A stretch of DNA of 64,000 bases from Branchipolynoe longqiensis (Eukaryota; Annelida; Polychaeta; Phyllodocida; Polynoidae). Positions 10,601 through 20,756 of this stretch are shown piece after piece. The stretch lies in assembly GCA_030323885.1 (NCBI GenBank), contig CM059199.1:2501923-2565922 (forward strand). Direction: 5' to 3'. How positions within the stretch are numbered: position 1 is the stretch's first letter; each line of letters starts with the position of its first letter. Position numbers and translations under genes: made by a program. Below the pieces are notes generated by a model, which saw only the letters and a program-made list of their open reading frames with translations, was not told the origin of the DNA and searched no databases.

Positions 10601-11269
10601 GAGGCCATGCTCGTTGTGTCGATTTAGATACGCGCCCAATTGTGAATTACGTTAGTGGTGGGTTATTTCATACTGCCTCGGCGCGTGCTGATGCTGAGTG
10701 TGATGATCATGTCAGGGTGGGTGGGTGGGTAAATGGTGTATCGCCCTTTTTACGTTTGGCCAGCACAGTCGTGATCTGCGTGACGTCCTGTCACGATGAG
10801 AAGTCACACCCCTCCTCGCCTATAAACCAGAACACCCATACGAAGCAGCCGGACTCCCTACACTCCTACACCCCTACTCCCAGCCCCCACCCTCACACAC
10901 AATAACCAACGAGCAAATTCACAAATTCCAAATGCTAAAAAAAACGCAAATTTTAGGGCTAAGTAGAACACACTTTAATAAAATACAAACAAACGAAAAA
11001 AATACCCCTCCTTTACAAACAAAAATATCCACGAGGAGGGGTACAATTTATGTGAATTAATTAGGAATGCATGGTTACAAAAAATATGTTTCCTACTAGT
11101 TTCCATTTAATGGTTTGTTGTTGGTGACGTTGGGAACCACGTTGTGTTTGTTTGGCCCCGGCTGGGGTGGTTTACGAGGTGTCGTTATGCTCTATTTGAA
11201 CTCCCACTGGGATGTGGCCGGACCCCACCAGGGGGCACCACGAGTGTCCCCCACACTGCAACCCCAGCT
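10601..11269. other. Unique spacer with a C/A-rich patch
   Basis: Includes CAATTGTGAATTACGTTAG near 10637, a (GGGT)n patch at 10717-10729 and an A/C-rich stretch at 10840-10905, then AT-rich DNA. A CTCF-like motif lies at 11225. No gene recognised. Confidence 0.5.
11225..11238 (+). promoter_or_regulatory. CTCF-like motif
   Basis: CCACCAGGGGGCAC matches the core of the bilaterian CTCF consensus. This is a single motif match by eye. CTCF binding at Hox loci is known in vertebrates and flies; occupancy here is inference. Confidence 0.4.
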
Positions 11270-11419
11270 CATCTGACGTAGAGAGTGAGGAGGAGGGGGT
11301 GGGGTGGGGTGGGGGTGGAGAGGATCGCGGTAGCGGTCGTGTTAAAATAATTATTATCCATACATATTTATTTGCCCATTGAAAGGCACTAAAGTGGACA
11401 ATCCACATACGGTGTCAAC

Positions 11420-11421
<2 letters not shown>
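11270..11421. repeat. Direct repeat, left copy
   Basis: GTTAAAATAATTATTATCC, CATACATATT and GCCCATTGAAAGGCAC recur in diverged form at about 11944-12015, on the other side of the microsatellite/MITE block. A G-rich stretch precedes both copies. Confidence 0.5.
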
Positions 11422-11462
<41 letters not shown>

Positions 11463-11515
11463 TATATATATTAATATATATACACATCTATATATATATA
11501 TATATATATCTATAT

Positions 11516-11571
<56 letters not shown>

Positions 11572-11586
11572 ATGTGTATGTATATA
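11422..11586. repeat. (TA)n/(CA)n compound microsatellite
   Basis: Alternating purine-pyrimidine sequence of TG, TA and CA repeats across about 165 bp. It abuts the MITE-like element at 11587. Confidence 0.95.
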
Positions 11587-11842
11587 TGAAGAGTTCAGGC
11601 GTAAGCATCAATCCCTGTAAACATCAATCCAAAATTTAAGATAGAAATTGGAATTAAAATTCAAAAAGGTATTTTTTTTTTTGTATACCTAGTTTTTCCC
11701 ATTGCTCCATAATCATTTCTTTGCAAGGAAAGTAGAATTAACTAGATTAAAAATAAAAATTTGCTTCAGGTAAAAATCTTTTATTTTAATTCCCAATTTT
11801 TGGATTGGGGTTTTTACGGGGGTTTGGGCCTAGACTCTTCGC
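11587..11842. mobile_element. Microsatellite-flanking MITE, family K copy 1
   Basis: The left end AGAGTTCAGGCGTAAGC and the inner word CATCAATCCAAAATTT are matched in inverted form at the right (TTTTTGGATTGGGG and GGGCCTAGACTCTTCG). A related copy lies at 14607-14783, and in both the AGTTCAGGCG end directly abuts a long (TA)n array. Non-coding, about 255 bp. Confidence 0.6.
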
Positions 11843-12004
11843 GTATCAAAGAAAGTAAATAGGTGTTTTGCGATGAATTGTGGGAGATGCGGAGGGGTGG
11901 AGAGGAATAACAGGTGTGGGTAGGTGTAGATCGGGTTGAGGATAGTTCTAAAAATAATTACTGCCCATACATATTACCATGCCCGTTGAAAGACAGTTAA
12001 ACTA
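11843..12004. repeat. Direct repeat, right copy, and spacer
   Basis: Diverged second copy of the 11270-11421 sequence (CTAAAAATAATTACTGCCC, CATACATATTACC). Confidence 0.45.
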
Positions 12005-12485
12005 AGTTAAAGTGGAAGTTTACCGCTGTGTATAATGCCAAGTACACACCTACCATATAGGATTCGCACACTAAAACTCCCAACCCGCTTAAAACTGAAA
12101 ATGGGCCGATTCATTTTTCGAATCACGAATCGCAATCGTAATGATAGTACACACCTACCGTTTTAGCCCTAAAAATGAGTTTTTAGTCGTGAATCGCAAT
12201 CGGTAGGTGTGCTAGGGGAGTGCACACCTCACGATTTTTGGGCAGTTTTATTTAGATCGTATACGGTAGGTGGGTGCGGAAAAACAATCGTATATGGTAG
12301 GTGTGTACCTAGCATTACCTACAGCGTCATCAAAGGCCAGTTGGTCTCATACCATGTCCATGTGGTGTGGGAGGTTAAAGATCCCTTGGGTCGGTAAAAG
12401 TAGTAGGCTCGGGCTTTCTATCGACAAAGTTTCTAAAGGTGAAAACAAGTCTATTCAGACTTATTCAAGTAAAAGAAAAAGAAGA
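12005..12485 (+). mobile_element. SINE family 2, interrupted by a MITE
   Basis: The left part ends GGAAGTTTACCGCTGTGTATA; the right part resumes TACAGCGTCATCAAAGGCCA and runs on through ACCATGTCCATGTGGTGTGG and TCGGTAAAAGTAGTAGGCTC. Uninterrupted copies at 18736 and 45046 show these parts are contiguous in the family. The tRNA-like head is absent here. Confidence 0.8.
12035..12315. mobile_element. MITE family C copy 1, nested in SINE 2
   Basis: The ends are ATGCCAAGTACACACCTACC and its inverse (GGTAGGTGTGTACCTAGCAT). It is flanked by TA on both sides, and the host SINE gives the empty site. The interior holds ACTAAAACTC/GAATCGCAATCG words shared with the copies at 25110 and 43587. At 281 bp and non-coding, it fits a TA-targeting MITE such as a Tc1/mariner-like one. 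Confidence 0.85.
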
Positions 12486-13800
12486 AAACAGTCTTAACCC
12501 GGTTATGAGTTAAACAAAAAAATTGCATAACTATGATTATATTTAACAAGAAATGTGTGCTCTCTGATAAACCGTTAACAAGGTTCTCTTTTCTAACTTG
12601 GCTTAGTGGCAAGTATGGAATAGTAGCAATATTGGTTGTGTAGAGAAAGCACCTACATTCTAAATCCTAACCCACAAATTCGTTGTGTGCAATACACAAG
12701 AAATTCCCTATAATCGAAATCAGCTCATCGTCTCATAGATCAAGGATTCAATCACAATTGCTGCTAATGCTATCAATTAAAGTGCACCCTATTTTTTTCT
12801 AAACGGATAGGTTAAAATAAAATTATCAGGATAAAGATCAGCATAAGCTATATAAATAAATATATAACAATTTTAAAGGAATATGAGGTGAGGGAGTGAA
12901 GTATGTCGAGACAGACTTGATTTTCCTACCATAACCGCTTTCCACTCCGGTGGAGAATAGTGCTGTGGGTGTGTGTGTGTGGGGGGGGGGGGGGTGCCAG
13001 GGGGCAAGGGGCGGCTGAGTGAGGTGAGGATGGAATGAAGGGGCTGGGGGGGGGGGGCGCAAGAACAAAAAATACAGGGGGAGGGGCAACATCTACCGGC
13101 TCCCAACCCCTGAAAAGCTGGCAGGTCCTGTCCGCCCACATGTCCTAGAAAAGAAACTCACACAACAGAAACCAACAAGGAAACCAAAGCTGGTGTTTTC
13201 CGCTTTTAATAGCGATGCGTAGAAGTGGGTAGAACTAGGTCAACTTAGCTCCGGTAAAACTAGCGGGGGCGTGTTCGTTCTCTGAAACGTTGTGACATGG
13301 AAGCCAAAATTGAAAACCTTCCAAATAATAGCGGAAAATATTTGAAATAATAGTAGAATCCATGCTCATATTGAAGGTTTGTCTGTTGTCGGTCAATATG
13401 TCGGAGTTGAAATTTGTTTAAAAGCAGTTTCAGTTTATGATTTTGATCATATGCAAATTAAGTGACACATTAAAATGTCCTGTATGACATGATAATTAAA
13501 CACACATCCAAAAACGATCATTTTAACGTACACAACACATTCAAACAAGATTATGAGGAAAAAAAGTTGAAAGGTTTTCTGCAAATTTTAATGTCAATGT
13601 GTAAATGTTCACATTAGCACAAACATACAAACATACTTTGATAAATTGTGTGGGATATAAGTACATATAGAATTGCTAACATACTTAATACACCGAGGCA
13701 ACAATAATTATTTGTCTTGGTATTGAAGACAAGAGGTATATCATTATGTTCATCGTAACATGTACACCAAATATGTGGTACTCAGTTTCAGAGAAAATCC
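12486..13800. other. AT-rich intergenic DNA with two G-runs
   Basis: Mostly unique AT-rich sequence. G-runs occur at about 12981-12993 and 13046-13057 within a GC-richer patch (12940-13140). A second island (13180-13290) includes TTTCCGCTTTTAATAGCG. No exon or repeat-family end recognised. Confidence 0.55.
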
Positions 13801-14363
13801 CCTTTATATATATATATATATATATATACATAAATATAAAATATAAAAATTCCAGGGCTCGAATGACAATGGGAACGCCTGTAGTTCAGGTGGGGGACAA
13901 AGGTGGCGCCACCAGTAGAAGTATGCAGTATAGGAGGTGAATACATCGAGGATAATGGTTGGTAGATAATGAAATAGAACAATAAGAATAATAATTCCCT
14001 TCCGCGCCTTTATACTCGCATAATGCTCATAGTTATGCATCACATAGATATATAATATAAATAATGTATATATATTTCCAGTTGCAATATGCACAGTGGC
14101 GTCAGTGTTCTAGCATCGGTCAATTTCAGGTATAAGATATTTCCAGGCAGTCATGAGGGTAGTTAATCCAGATTTAGTATAACATAGTCTAATGCAAATC
14201 AATTCGCGTAGAGGTTCCCGCCATTCGTAAGTGTACGCCTATCTGTGTGAATCGAGCACATATGTACACGCACCCACTCACCCACACATATACAATATAT
14301 GAATAGTTCATGCAGGAAAACCTTGTATACACCGGTCCAAATATTGACATAAACATTTGTCTC
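13801..14363. other. AT-rich spacer with short (TA)n
   Basis: (TA)n at about 13803-13828 is followed by a 200-bp mixed patch (GGTGGCGCCACCAG near 13901) and more AT-rich DNA with TATATAATAT words. No gene. Confidence 0.5.
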
Positions 14364-14601
14364 CAGGGGCGTAGCTAGACCTTTAACGATGTGTGCTCCT
14401 AATTTCGGCAGGGGGTTCAGGGGGCCGCTTAAGCTTAAGCTGGTGGATTTGACACATTTTAGACTTGAGTTTTCGACACTCCGGACTACTACACGCCTCC
14501 TCTCTCTCTCTCTCTCTCTTTTTAATTTTTTAATTTGATTTTCTTTGGACAAAACGATGTGGACGTTTTGGCGTACGCGCATATGCCTAGCTATGCGCCT
14601 G
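14364..14601. mobile_element. hAT-like MITE (CAGGGGCGTAGCTAG ends)
   Basis: The left end CAGGGGCGTAGCTAGAC pairs with the right end GCCTAGCTATGCGCCTG. The flanks carry a GTCTC duplication (14359-14363 and 14602-14606). CAGGG-type ends are typical of hAT elements, but their usual 8-bp duplication is only partly visible, so the superfamily is tentative. Non-coding, 238 bp. Confidence 0.7.
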
Positions 14602-14606
14602 GTCTC

Positions 14607-14780
14607 AAACCCTTCAAAAGGTTCCTTTTGTACATTGCAATTTTTGTGTTCATTGCTCCATAAAGATTTCATCATAAGCAAAGTTGAATTCAGGAGAATT
14701 AAAATTAGCTTCAAGTAAAAATATTTTATTTAAATTCAATTTTGGGATTGGCGGTTACTGGGTTTTGCGCCTGAACTCAT

Positions 14781-14783
<3 letters not shown>
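14607..14783. mobile_element. Microsatellite-flanking MITE, family K copy 2
   Basis: Shares TTCATTGCTCCATAA, TTAGCTTCAAGTAAAAAT and the end GCGCCTGAACTCAT with the element at 11587, in the same relative orientation. Its right end runs straight into (TA)n, as copy 1's left end does. Confidence 0.6.

Positions 14784-14837
<54 letters not shown>
14784..14837. repeat. (TA)n microsatellite
   Basis: Uninterrupted TA dinucleotides for more than 50 bp. Confidence 0.95.
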
Positions 14838-14840
<3 letters not shown>

Positions 14841-15115
14841 CATATAATTTAAAATATATAGATATATACAAGGAAACCATGCATTTGCCCATTTTTTGTA
14901 CTTTCCGACAAGCAGGCCTCCGGCTGGAGGGTACCACAGGGGTAATAATAATATAAAATATCTTACAGGGAATCACTCCCACAACTCCACTCCCCTCTGT
15001 GTACTGAGGGCATTATTCTCCCGTCATGCCTAGCGGTATTTACTCTCTGGCGTAGCTTTGGATACAGACAGTCATTTATTTTGTGTGTATGTGTTCTGTT
15101 TTCCGATATATATAT
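14838..15115. other. Spacer without a gene
   Basis: Mixed sequence including GGAGGGTACCACAGGGG near 14927 and a short TA tract near 15107. Nothing supported. Confidence 0.5.
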
Positions 15116-15470
15116 ATTGACAGAGGTGTTGGAAAGTCTTTAAATTTATCCTGAATGTAAAGGTCGAGAAAATACAACAACCTTATTTGTTTCTAGGATC
15201 ATTTAATATAAAACAAAGAAATGCACAAGACTTTAAGAATTGCGACGCCGACATCTGTTAAAGTTGTCGGCGTCGATCATTGGATGTCGGCGTCGATTGG
15301 TATAATTATAGTTTAGCATTGAAAGAGATGTTGGAAAGTCCTTAAATTTATACTGAATGTAAAGGTCGAGAAAATACAACAACCTTATTTGTTTCTAGGA
15401 TAATTTAATATGAAACAAAGAAATTCACTACACTTTTAAGAATTGTGACGCCGACATCTTCACTTGACCA
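15116..15470. repeat. Direct duplication of about 145 bp
   Basis: GTTGGAAAGTCTTTAAATTT, GAATGTAAAGGTCGAGAAAA, TACAACAACCTTATTTGTTT and GACGCCGACATC occur at about 15128-15255 and again at about 15329-15462. The spacer holds inverted GTCGGCGTCGAT words. Identity between copies is high, suggesting a fairly recent duplication or two copies of one element. Confidence 0.8.
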
Positions 15471-15495
15471 CCGATTGGCCCGTTTTCGTGAGGCT

Positions 15496-15497
<2 letters not shown>

Positions 15498-15558
<61 letters not shown>

Positions 15559-15629
15559 CTTTGACAATACGGAAAACTACGAGGTTGGGTGAACGGGTCT
15601 GATATATGTATGAAAGGGTCTGACATATT

Positions 15630-15674
<45 letters not shown>

Positions 15675-15722
15675 TCAGACCTGTGCATCCGATCTCACAG
15701 CTTTCCGTATTGTCAAAGCTAT
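15498..15722. repeat. Long inverted repeat around (TA)n arrays
   Basis: AGCTTTGACAATACGGAAA (15556-15574) is the exact inverse of TTTCCGTATTGTCAAAGCT (15702-15720). Inner words GGGTCTGATATATG and CATATATCAGACC also pair. (TA)n arrays lie at 15500-15556 and about 15634-15670. This could be a foldback element or a hairpin-prone site. Confidence 0.75.
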
Positions 15723-16438
15723 TTTCCGTATTCTTGAATGACTTTCAGTAACACATTTAAAATGAAAACCAGAAAACGAAGGAAAGTCCAGGAAAAGCAG
15801 TATCTATATATGCAAATATATAGTTAAATTATAGACAGAGGCAATGATTAAAATGAAATGAACGGACATTAAATGTGGTTGCCACTGACTTTGTGAAGGC
15901 ATGTATACTCAGGACAAAATCGCATTGATACTAGGATAAATGACTAAGTAAGGCACTTTAATGAGTAGAGATTTACAATGTAAGGATAATTGAATTATTT
16001 GAATGAGTTCCCCTACCTGTTACCAGACGGAATCATTACTCTCGTAAAATTAGAACAAGATACATCAAAAGTACCAGAATAGGCGTTAAATTCGTTGCTC
16101 TTTTATTGGTTAAATACGATAAGAAATTCTCAGATTTCTTGAATATGAGCAGATTGTGTGTGTGCCAATTTCTGTGGATAATGTTTGAGTAAGGTCTTGC
16201 CCTCTTAGGTTTAGCTATTATAGTTAAATGGATACAACTTACTAGTGTAGTTCTTGAATTGCTTTATATTCTTTAAATAGGGATTTGTGTACCTGTATCG
16301 TTTCCTTTTAACCGATGAATGAGGGGAGAAGAAAAGAACTGTACTCAAGTAGGTCAACTGTAGCAGGAAGAACTGACACCTCTGAGCTCATCACATATTT
16401 GTCCGATTTATTTGTTCTCAAACCGCTACAGATGTTTA
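15723..16438. other. AT-rich unique DNA
   Basis: About 700 bp with no recognised repeat family, no coding signal and no RNA gene. Confidence 0.55.
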
Positions 16439-17223
16439 AGGCCTGGTCACATAGACGTTAGTGGACGTAGTTGAACGTAGTGGAGGCTAACGTAGTTGAA
16501 CGTACTTGAACGTAGTTGAACGTAGTTGAACGTACAGGAGAAGTACGGATGCGGGTACATAAAACTATGTATGCTCTTTTCAACATGTCCAACGATTAAA
16601 TTGGAACTCACGCCCCACCCACCTTATTCAACTACTTTCAACTACATTAGCCTCCACTACGTTCAACTACGTTCAACTACATTCAACTATGATCAACTAC
16701 ATTCAACTACTTTCAACTATGTTCAACTACTTTCAACTACATTAGCCTCCACTACGTTCAATTACCTTCAATTACGTTCAACTACATTAGCCTCCACTAC
16801 GTTCAACTACGTCCACGGGGCTTCACAATGCTGTATTAACAAATTAACCCCAGCTCAGCACCACCCAGGCAGACGGGATGGCCGAATGAGTTAGAGCATC
16901 TGTCTCCCGTGTTGGTAAACCATGGGATTGTAGGTTCGAACCCTGGTCGAGTCAAACCAATGACGTAAAAATTGATACTTGTTGCTTCCCAGCCAGGCGC
17001 TCGGCATTATTAGGATAGGGCGAGGACTGGTTTGCTCAGTCTCAGGATAATGTGACTGAGTGGGATATCAGGTCATGATGCTGGTGGCCTGGTATCCCAG
17101 TGGGGCAGCACTATAAAGTCGCCATGAGTACGCACTGTCACAAGCAGATATGACCTTAGATGTTGCTAGGACGTAAAACAACAATGTTCAACTACGTCCA
17201 CTAACGGCTATGTGACCGGGCCT
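16439..17223. mobile_element. MITE family B copy 1 with a nested SINE
   Basis: The left end AGGCCTGGTCACATAGACGT is inverted at the right end (CGGCTATGTGACCGGGCCTT). The interior is dominated by the 9-bp word TTCAACTAC (16620-16812), and holds TTTTCAACATGTCC near 16576. A SINE is nested at 16872. The phrase CTTCACAATGCTGTAT occurs both before the SINE (about 16820) and after the element (about 17222), so an internal deletion/duplication or unequal exchange has occurred. Confidence 0.75.
16872..17186 (+). mobile_element. SINE family 1, full-length reference copy
   Basis: The tRNA-like head has GATGGCCGAATGAGTTAGAG (A-box) and GGTTCGAACCC (perfect B-box), about 70 bp in all; the GGCCGAAT-type start resembles Leu/Ser tRNAs. 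The body runs through GTCAAACCAATGACGTAAAA, GGCATTATTAGGATAGGGC, CAGGATAATGTGACTGAGTG, GGCAGCACTATAAAGTCGCC and CACTGTCACAAG. The 3' end is GACCTTAGATGTTGCTAGGA, then CGTAAAACAACA. Pol III promoter boxes, no coding capacity and a shared long body make this a tRNA-derived SINE. More than 20 copies or fragments lie in the window. Confidence 0.92.
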
Positions 17224-17514
17224 TCACAATGCTGTATAAGCAAATTAACCCCAGCGCAGCACCACACGGGCAAAGTTGTAGTCGAAGCGCATTGGTCCGT
17301 GACATATGCACTGCACGACTAGGCTTCTATAAATAGAACAAGTTAATCATCCTGCCACGCCCACTGCACTCACATACACCTGAGTGATTAATTACTGAGG
17401 CGAAGCAGTGATTGATTGTTGCAACAATATTACTGTTTAACGTTGCGTAGTTTAGCAGATTGTTCATGGCACAGTTGCATAATCAAATGCTTTCAAGTTT
17501 AGGCTGTACATTTT
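17224..17514. other. Unique spacer
   Basis: Non-repetitive mixed sequence that includes GAGTGATTAATTACTGAGG near 17382, an AT-core homeodomain-type word. No gene. Confidence 0.45.
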
Positions 17515-18225
17515 TTTAGATATATATAATACATTAGGTTACTTCTTGTTATAATATAAAGCCATGCTTTTAGTTTCTATAATATTATTTTTAGATACAT
17601 CTACTAGGGTGCTTCTTGTTATAATCCCATCCTTAATATCTTATGACTTGCTGCCATATTATATTTAGATATATATATATATATTATGTTGCTTCTTATT
17701 ATAATCCCATTCTTATGAGTTCTGCCATATTATATTGAGATATAGTACGTTGTTTTGTGTTATAATCCCATTCTTGTGAGTTTTTTCCGTATTATATTTC
17801 GATATATATATTGCGTTGTTTCGTGTTATAATCCTATTCTCATGAGTTTCTAGCATATTATATTTAGATATATATATATTACGTTGTTTCGTGTTATAAT
17901 CCCATTCTTATGAGTTTCTGCCATATTATTTTTACATATACATGTATATATTATTATTAGCTTGTTTCCCGTTATATTCCGATGTTTTGGGGTTTGTGCC
18001 ATATTCTATTTAGATACATATATTAGGTTGCTTCTTGTTATAATCCGATCCTTATGCCATATTCTATTTAGATACATATATTAGGTTGCTTCTTGTCATA
18101 ATCTGATGCTTACGCCATATTCTATTTAGATACATATATCATTAGGTTGCTTCTTGTTATAATCTGATCATTACGCCATATTGTTTTTCAATCCATATAT
18201 TAGGTTGCTCCTTGTCCCGTACACA
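17515..18225. repeat. Degenerate AT-rich tandem array of about 60-bp units
   Basis: The words GGTTGCTTCTTGTTATAATC and GCCATATTATATTTAGATA recur about ten times, with spacing of roughly 55-80 bp and growing divergence to the left. Late copies (18000-18210) are the most uniform. Confidence 0.85.
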
Positions 18226-18387
18226 CCACATTAGTTCAGTAAAAATAACTTTGGAGTTATCTGAAGTGAAAAGATCGCAAAATAATTTCGCTGTGTACAC
18301 CAAAATACCAGACGTAGATTTCTGTATCCACCTTAGAGTGCCAGTGTATCAAATCTAACTATATGTTTCACTTTCAAACTCTTTACC
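18226..18387. other. Short spacer
   Basis: AT-rich unique sequence; nothing recognised. Confidence 0.4.
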
Positions 18388-18700
18388 GGACATGGTGGCC
18401 GAATTGGTAGAGCGCAGCTTCCCGTGCGGAAGGTCAGTAGTTTGAATCCCAGCCATGTCGAAGCAATGACATATCAAATTGATATTTGTCGCTACCTTGT
18501 CTGTCACTCGACATTAATAGGATAGGATATGAACTGGTTAGAACAGTGACAATATAATGTGACTGTGTGGGATATCTGGTCATGGTGCCGGGAGCCTGTT
18601 TCCCCCTGTGAAGAAGCACCATAAAGTTGCGATGAGTGCACACTCGCAAGTTGGTACCCGTCAGGATCTGAACTGAGTTGTTGCTAGTATGGAAAAAAAA
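18388..18700 (+). mobile_element. SINE family 1, alternative head type
   Basis: The head differs from the 16872 copy: GGTGGCCGAATTGGTAGAGC and CCCGTGCGGAAGGTCAG, with a mutated B-box (TAGTTTGAATCCC). The body is the standard family 1 body and ends in poly-A (about 18692). So at least two tRNA-head subfamilies share one body. Confidence 0.88.
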
Positions 18701-18735
18701 AAAAAGAGACACTTTCGAAAAATTGAGGTCTTCTA

Positions 18736-19020
18736 TGTGGCAGAGTGGTTAGAGTGTCGACTTTTTTCGAGGTTGGACTCCTAATCTGAAGGTCGGCGTT
18801 TCGATTCCCCATGCCCCCATCTCTGCCAATTTGGATTTCCACCGCCGTGTATAACTTACAGCGTCATCAAAGGCCAGTTGCTCTCATACCATGTCTATGT
18901 GGTGTGGGAGGTTAAAAATCCCTTGGGTCAGTAAAAGTGTAGGCTCGGGCTTTCTATTGACAAACTGTCTAATGGTGAAAACAAGTCTATTGAAAATTAT
19001 CCCTGATAGGCAGTATAAAT
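18736..19020 (+). mobile_element. SINE family 2, nearly complete
   Basis: The tRNA-like head has GGCAGAGTGGTTAGAGTGTC (A-box) and GTTTCGATTCCCC (B-box). The body runs GTGTATAACTTACAGCGTCA, ACCATGTCTATGTGGTGTGG, AAAATCCCTTGGGTCAGTAA, GGCTCGGGCTTTC, then TAATGGTGAAAACAAG. It is unrelated to the family 1 body. It gives the empty site for the MITE at 12035. Confidence 0.88.
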
Positions 19021-19205
19021 CTTCAAGAAAAACTTTCTCCTGATTGTGGAGTTTTACAGACGGGCTTGAGTTTCTGCGAAACTTTTATCTAAATATAAGT
19101 AGGTTGATTCGCATAATGTATCATTCCCTAGTTTTATTAGAAATGGCATGCACATCTAAAACCTTCAACACCATAGACTTGACCAGTAAAAACCACATCT
19201 AAAGT
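19021..19205. other. Spacer, partly MITE-like
   Basis: Words such as ACACCATAGACTTGACCAGT resemble the interior of MITE family I (CACCATAGACTTCTCCAGT in the 51890 copy). No gene. Confidence 0.4.
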
Positions 19206-19440
19206 AATATCAGGATGGGTACAGACTTTGTGAGAGTGTGCACTCATGGCAATTTTATAGTGCCAATGCACTGTACGTGGGAGACCATGACCATGACCTG
19301 ATATCCCACTCAGTCACATTATCCTGACACTGAGCCAACCAGTCGTTGCCCTATCCTAATATAGTAATTATGCCGAGCGCCTGGCTAGGAAGCGACAAAT
19401 ATCGATCGCTAAGTCATTGATTTGACTCGACCAGGGTGAT
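19206..19440 (-). mobile_element. SINE family 1 (head missing)
   Basis: Reverse orientation: ATCAGGATGGGTACAGAC, GTGCACTCATGGCAATTTTA, ATCCCACTCAGTCACATTAT and TGATTTGACTCGACCAGG in order. Confidence 0.88.
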
Positions 19441-19512
19441 TGGAATTGATGCCAGGGCCACGCAGTCAGCATGTGGAATCCATGAGTGTAGTGTAGCATC
19501 ACCCATCATGTT

Positions 19513-19826
19513 GCAGTCACACTATGACGTAATGGCCGACGAGTGTCCAATGAGTTGGACTTTTGGGAACTCGTCGGGTCTCGTTCGAATCTCGTTACAG
19601 TCTTGTAAGGGTGTAATCGCAACTCGTCCACTCTCGTCGCCTCTCGTCGGCAAGACGTGGAGGTTTTGGACATGTTGAAAAAGGTGGAGGTAGCTCGACT
19701 AGTTCAGAACTCATTCGCATCACATCACCGTCACGTTACGGACACATTACGGTCTCATCTTTGACGTTACGTACTCGTCGCGCTCTCGGTCACGTCGTTA
19801 GGCTCTCGTTATGACCACGTCATGTG
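19513..19826. mobile_element. MITE family A copy, diverged
   Basis: Begins near GCAGTCACACTATGACGTAA, matching the TIR of the family A elements at 25577, 36023 and 39111. It contains the shared core TTTTGGACATGTTGAAAA at 19665-19682, followed by GTAGCTCGACTAG. The right end is decayed. Confidence 0.6.
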
Positions 19827-19960
19827 GTTGGTTGGTTGGTTGGTTGTTGGTTTTTGGTTGGTTGTTGGTTGGTTGCAGATTGGTTGTTGGTTGATTGTTG
19901 GTTGATTGTTGGTTGGTTGGTTGTTGGTTGGTTGGTTGTTGGTTGGTTGGTTGTTTTTGT
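19827..19960. repeat. (GGTT)n-based minisatellite
   Basis: GGTTGGTTGTTGGTTGATT units run for about 130 bp. The frame reads Gly/Trp/Leu/Val repeats and is not a protein. Confidence 0.9.
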
Positions 19961-20329
19961 GTCTGTGTGTGTGTGTGTGTCAGACTTAGATAATCGTATT
20001 GCCCTTGGCTGAGGGCCTCTTAATACCCTTCAGTTCTTACATCAGCCACACTGAGTTTCCCATATATTGTAAACTACAGCCAGCATTCACCTTGTGCGCC
20101 ATATCTGATTAAGAGGCAGGGAATTTGTGCCCCAAACTCCATAAATGATTCTCCAATTGCTAAACATGGTAACTTAACAATAACAGATTTCAAAGGGCCA
20201 TGCAAATGTAGAGCAACTGTCCAAGTTCTATTAAAATTATATAATGATTTACTTTATTTTCGGACCAATATCTAACATCACTACCAAGAATGTTGACTTT
20301 TAAAATTGCCTAATACATCAGCTGGGAAA
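19961..20329. other. Spacer
   Basis: A short (TG)n is followed by unique AT-rich sequence. No feature recognised. Confidence 0.5.
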
Positions 20330-20730
20330 AAATATTTCTTAATTTAAGAATAAATATATCAGGTTGACAATTACAAACTACTGCGCTTCAGCTTTTTTTT
20401 TAAACACATAATTTTTTATAAAGACTAATCAAAACTGAACAAATCATTTTATACTCTGTTTTAGCCTACCTGTATCAAGCTATATTGACACATTTGTCAT
20501 ATTTAGTCTTACATGGCTTCATTTGAGCGAAAATAAAGTTGACAATAATAAGCTACTGTACTTCAGCTAAAACAATAATCCAAAATATATATTTTGTTAA
20601 TGTATTCTTTTACAACAACAAAAACATCTGAGCAAATCATTTAATACACTGATTTACCCGGCTTGTGTCACAACAATGTTGACACATTTGTCACATTTAC
20701 ATGTGTATTCATTTGAGCGAAGATAAAGTA
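20330..20730. repeat. Diverged direct repeats of about 175-190 bp
   Basis: GTTGACAATTACAAACTACT (20363) matches GTTGACAATAATAAGCTACT (20539); TTGACACATTTGTCATATTT (20484) matches TTGACACATTTGTCACATTT (20671); CATTTGAGCGAAAATAAAGT matches CATTTGAGCGAAGATAAAGT. An old tandem duplication or two element copies. Confidence 0.75.
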
Positions 20731-20743
20731 TATTCACCTGTCA

Positions 20744-20756
20744 CCACCAGGGGGCG
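20744..20756 (+). promoter_or_regulatory. CTCF-like motif
   Basis: CCACCAGGGGGCG is a near-consensus CTCF core, followed by TGGGC. It opens a GC-richer, non-repetitive patch of about 180 bp (20744-20925) with TACGCGGCCTGGCGCCACC. Of the four CTCF-like motifs in this window, it and the one at 58481 are the closest to consensus. Confidence 0.5.

Noticed and set aside
16872..16950. Functional tRNA gene with good A and B boxes
   Set aside because: The tRNA-like part cannot form a complete cloverleaf with anticodon stem as read, and it continues into the SINE body and tail shared by many copies.
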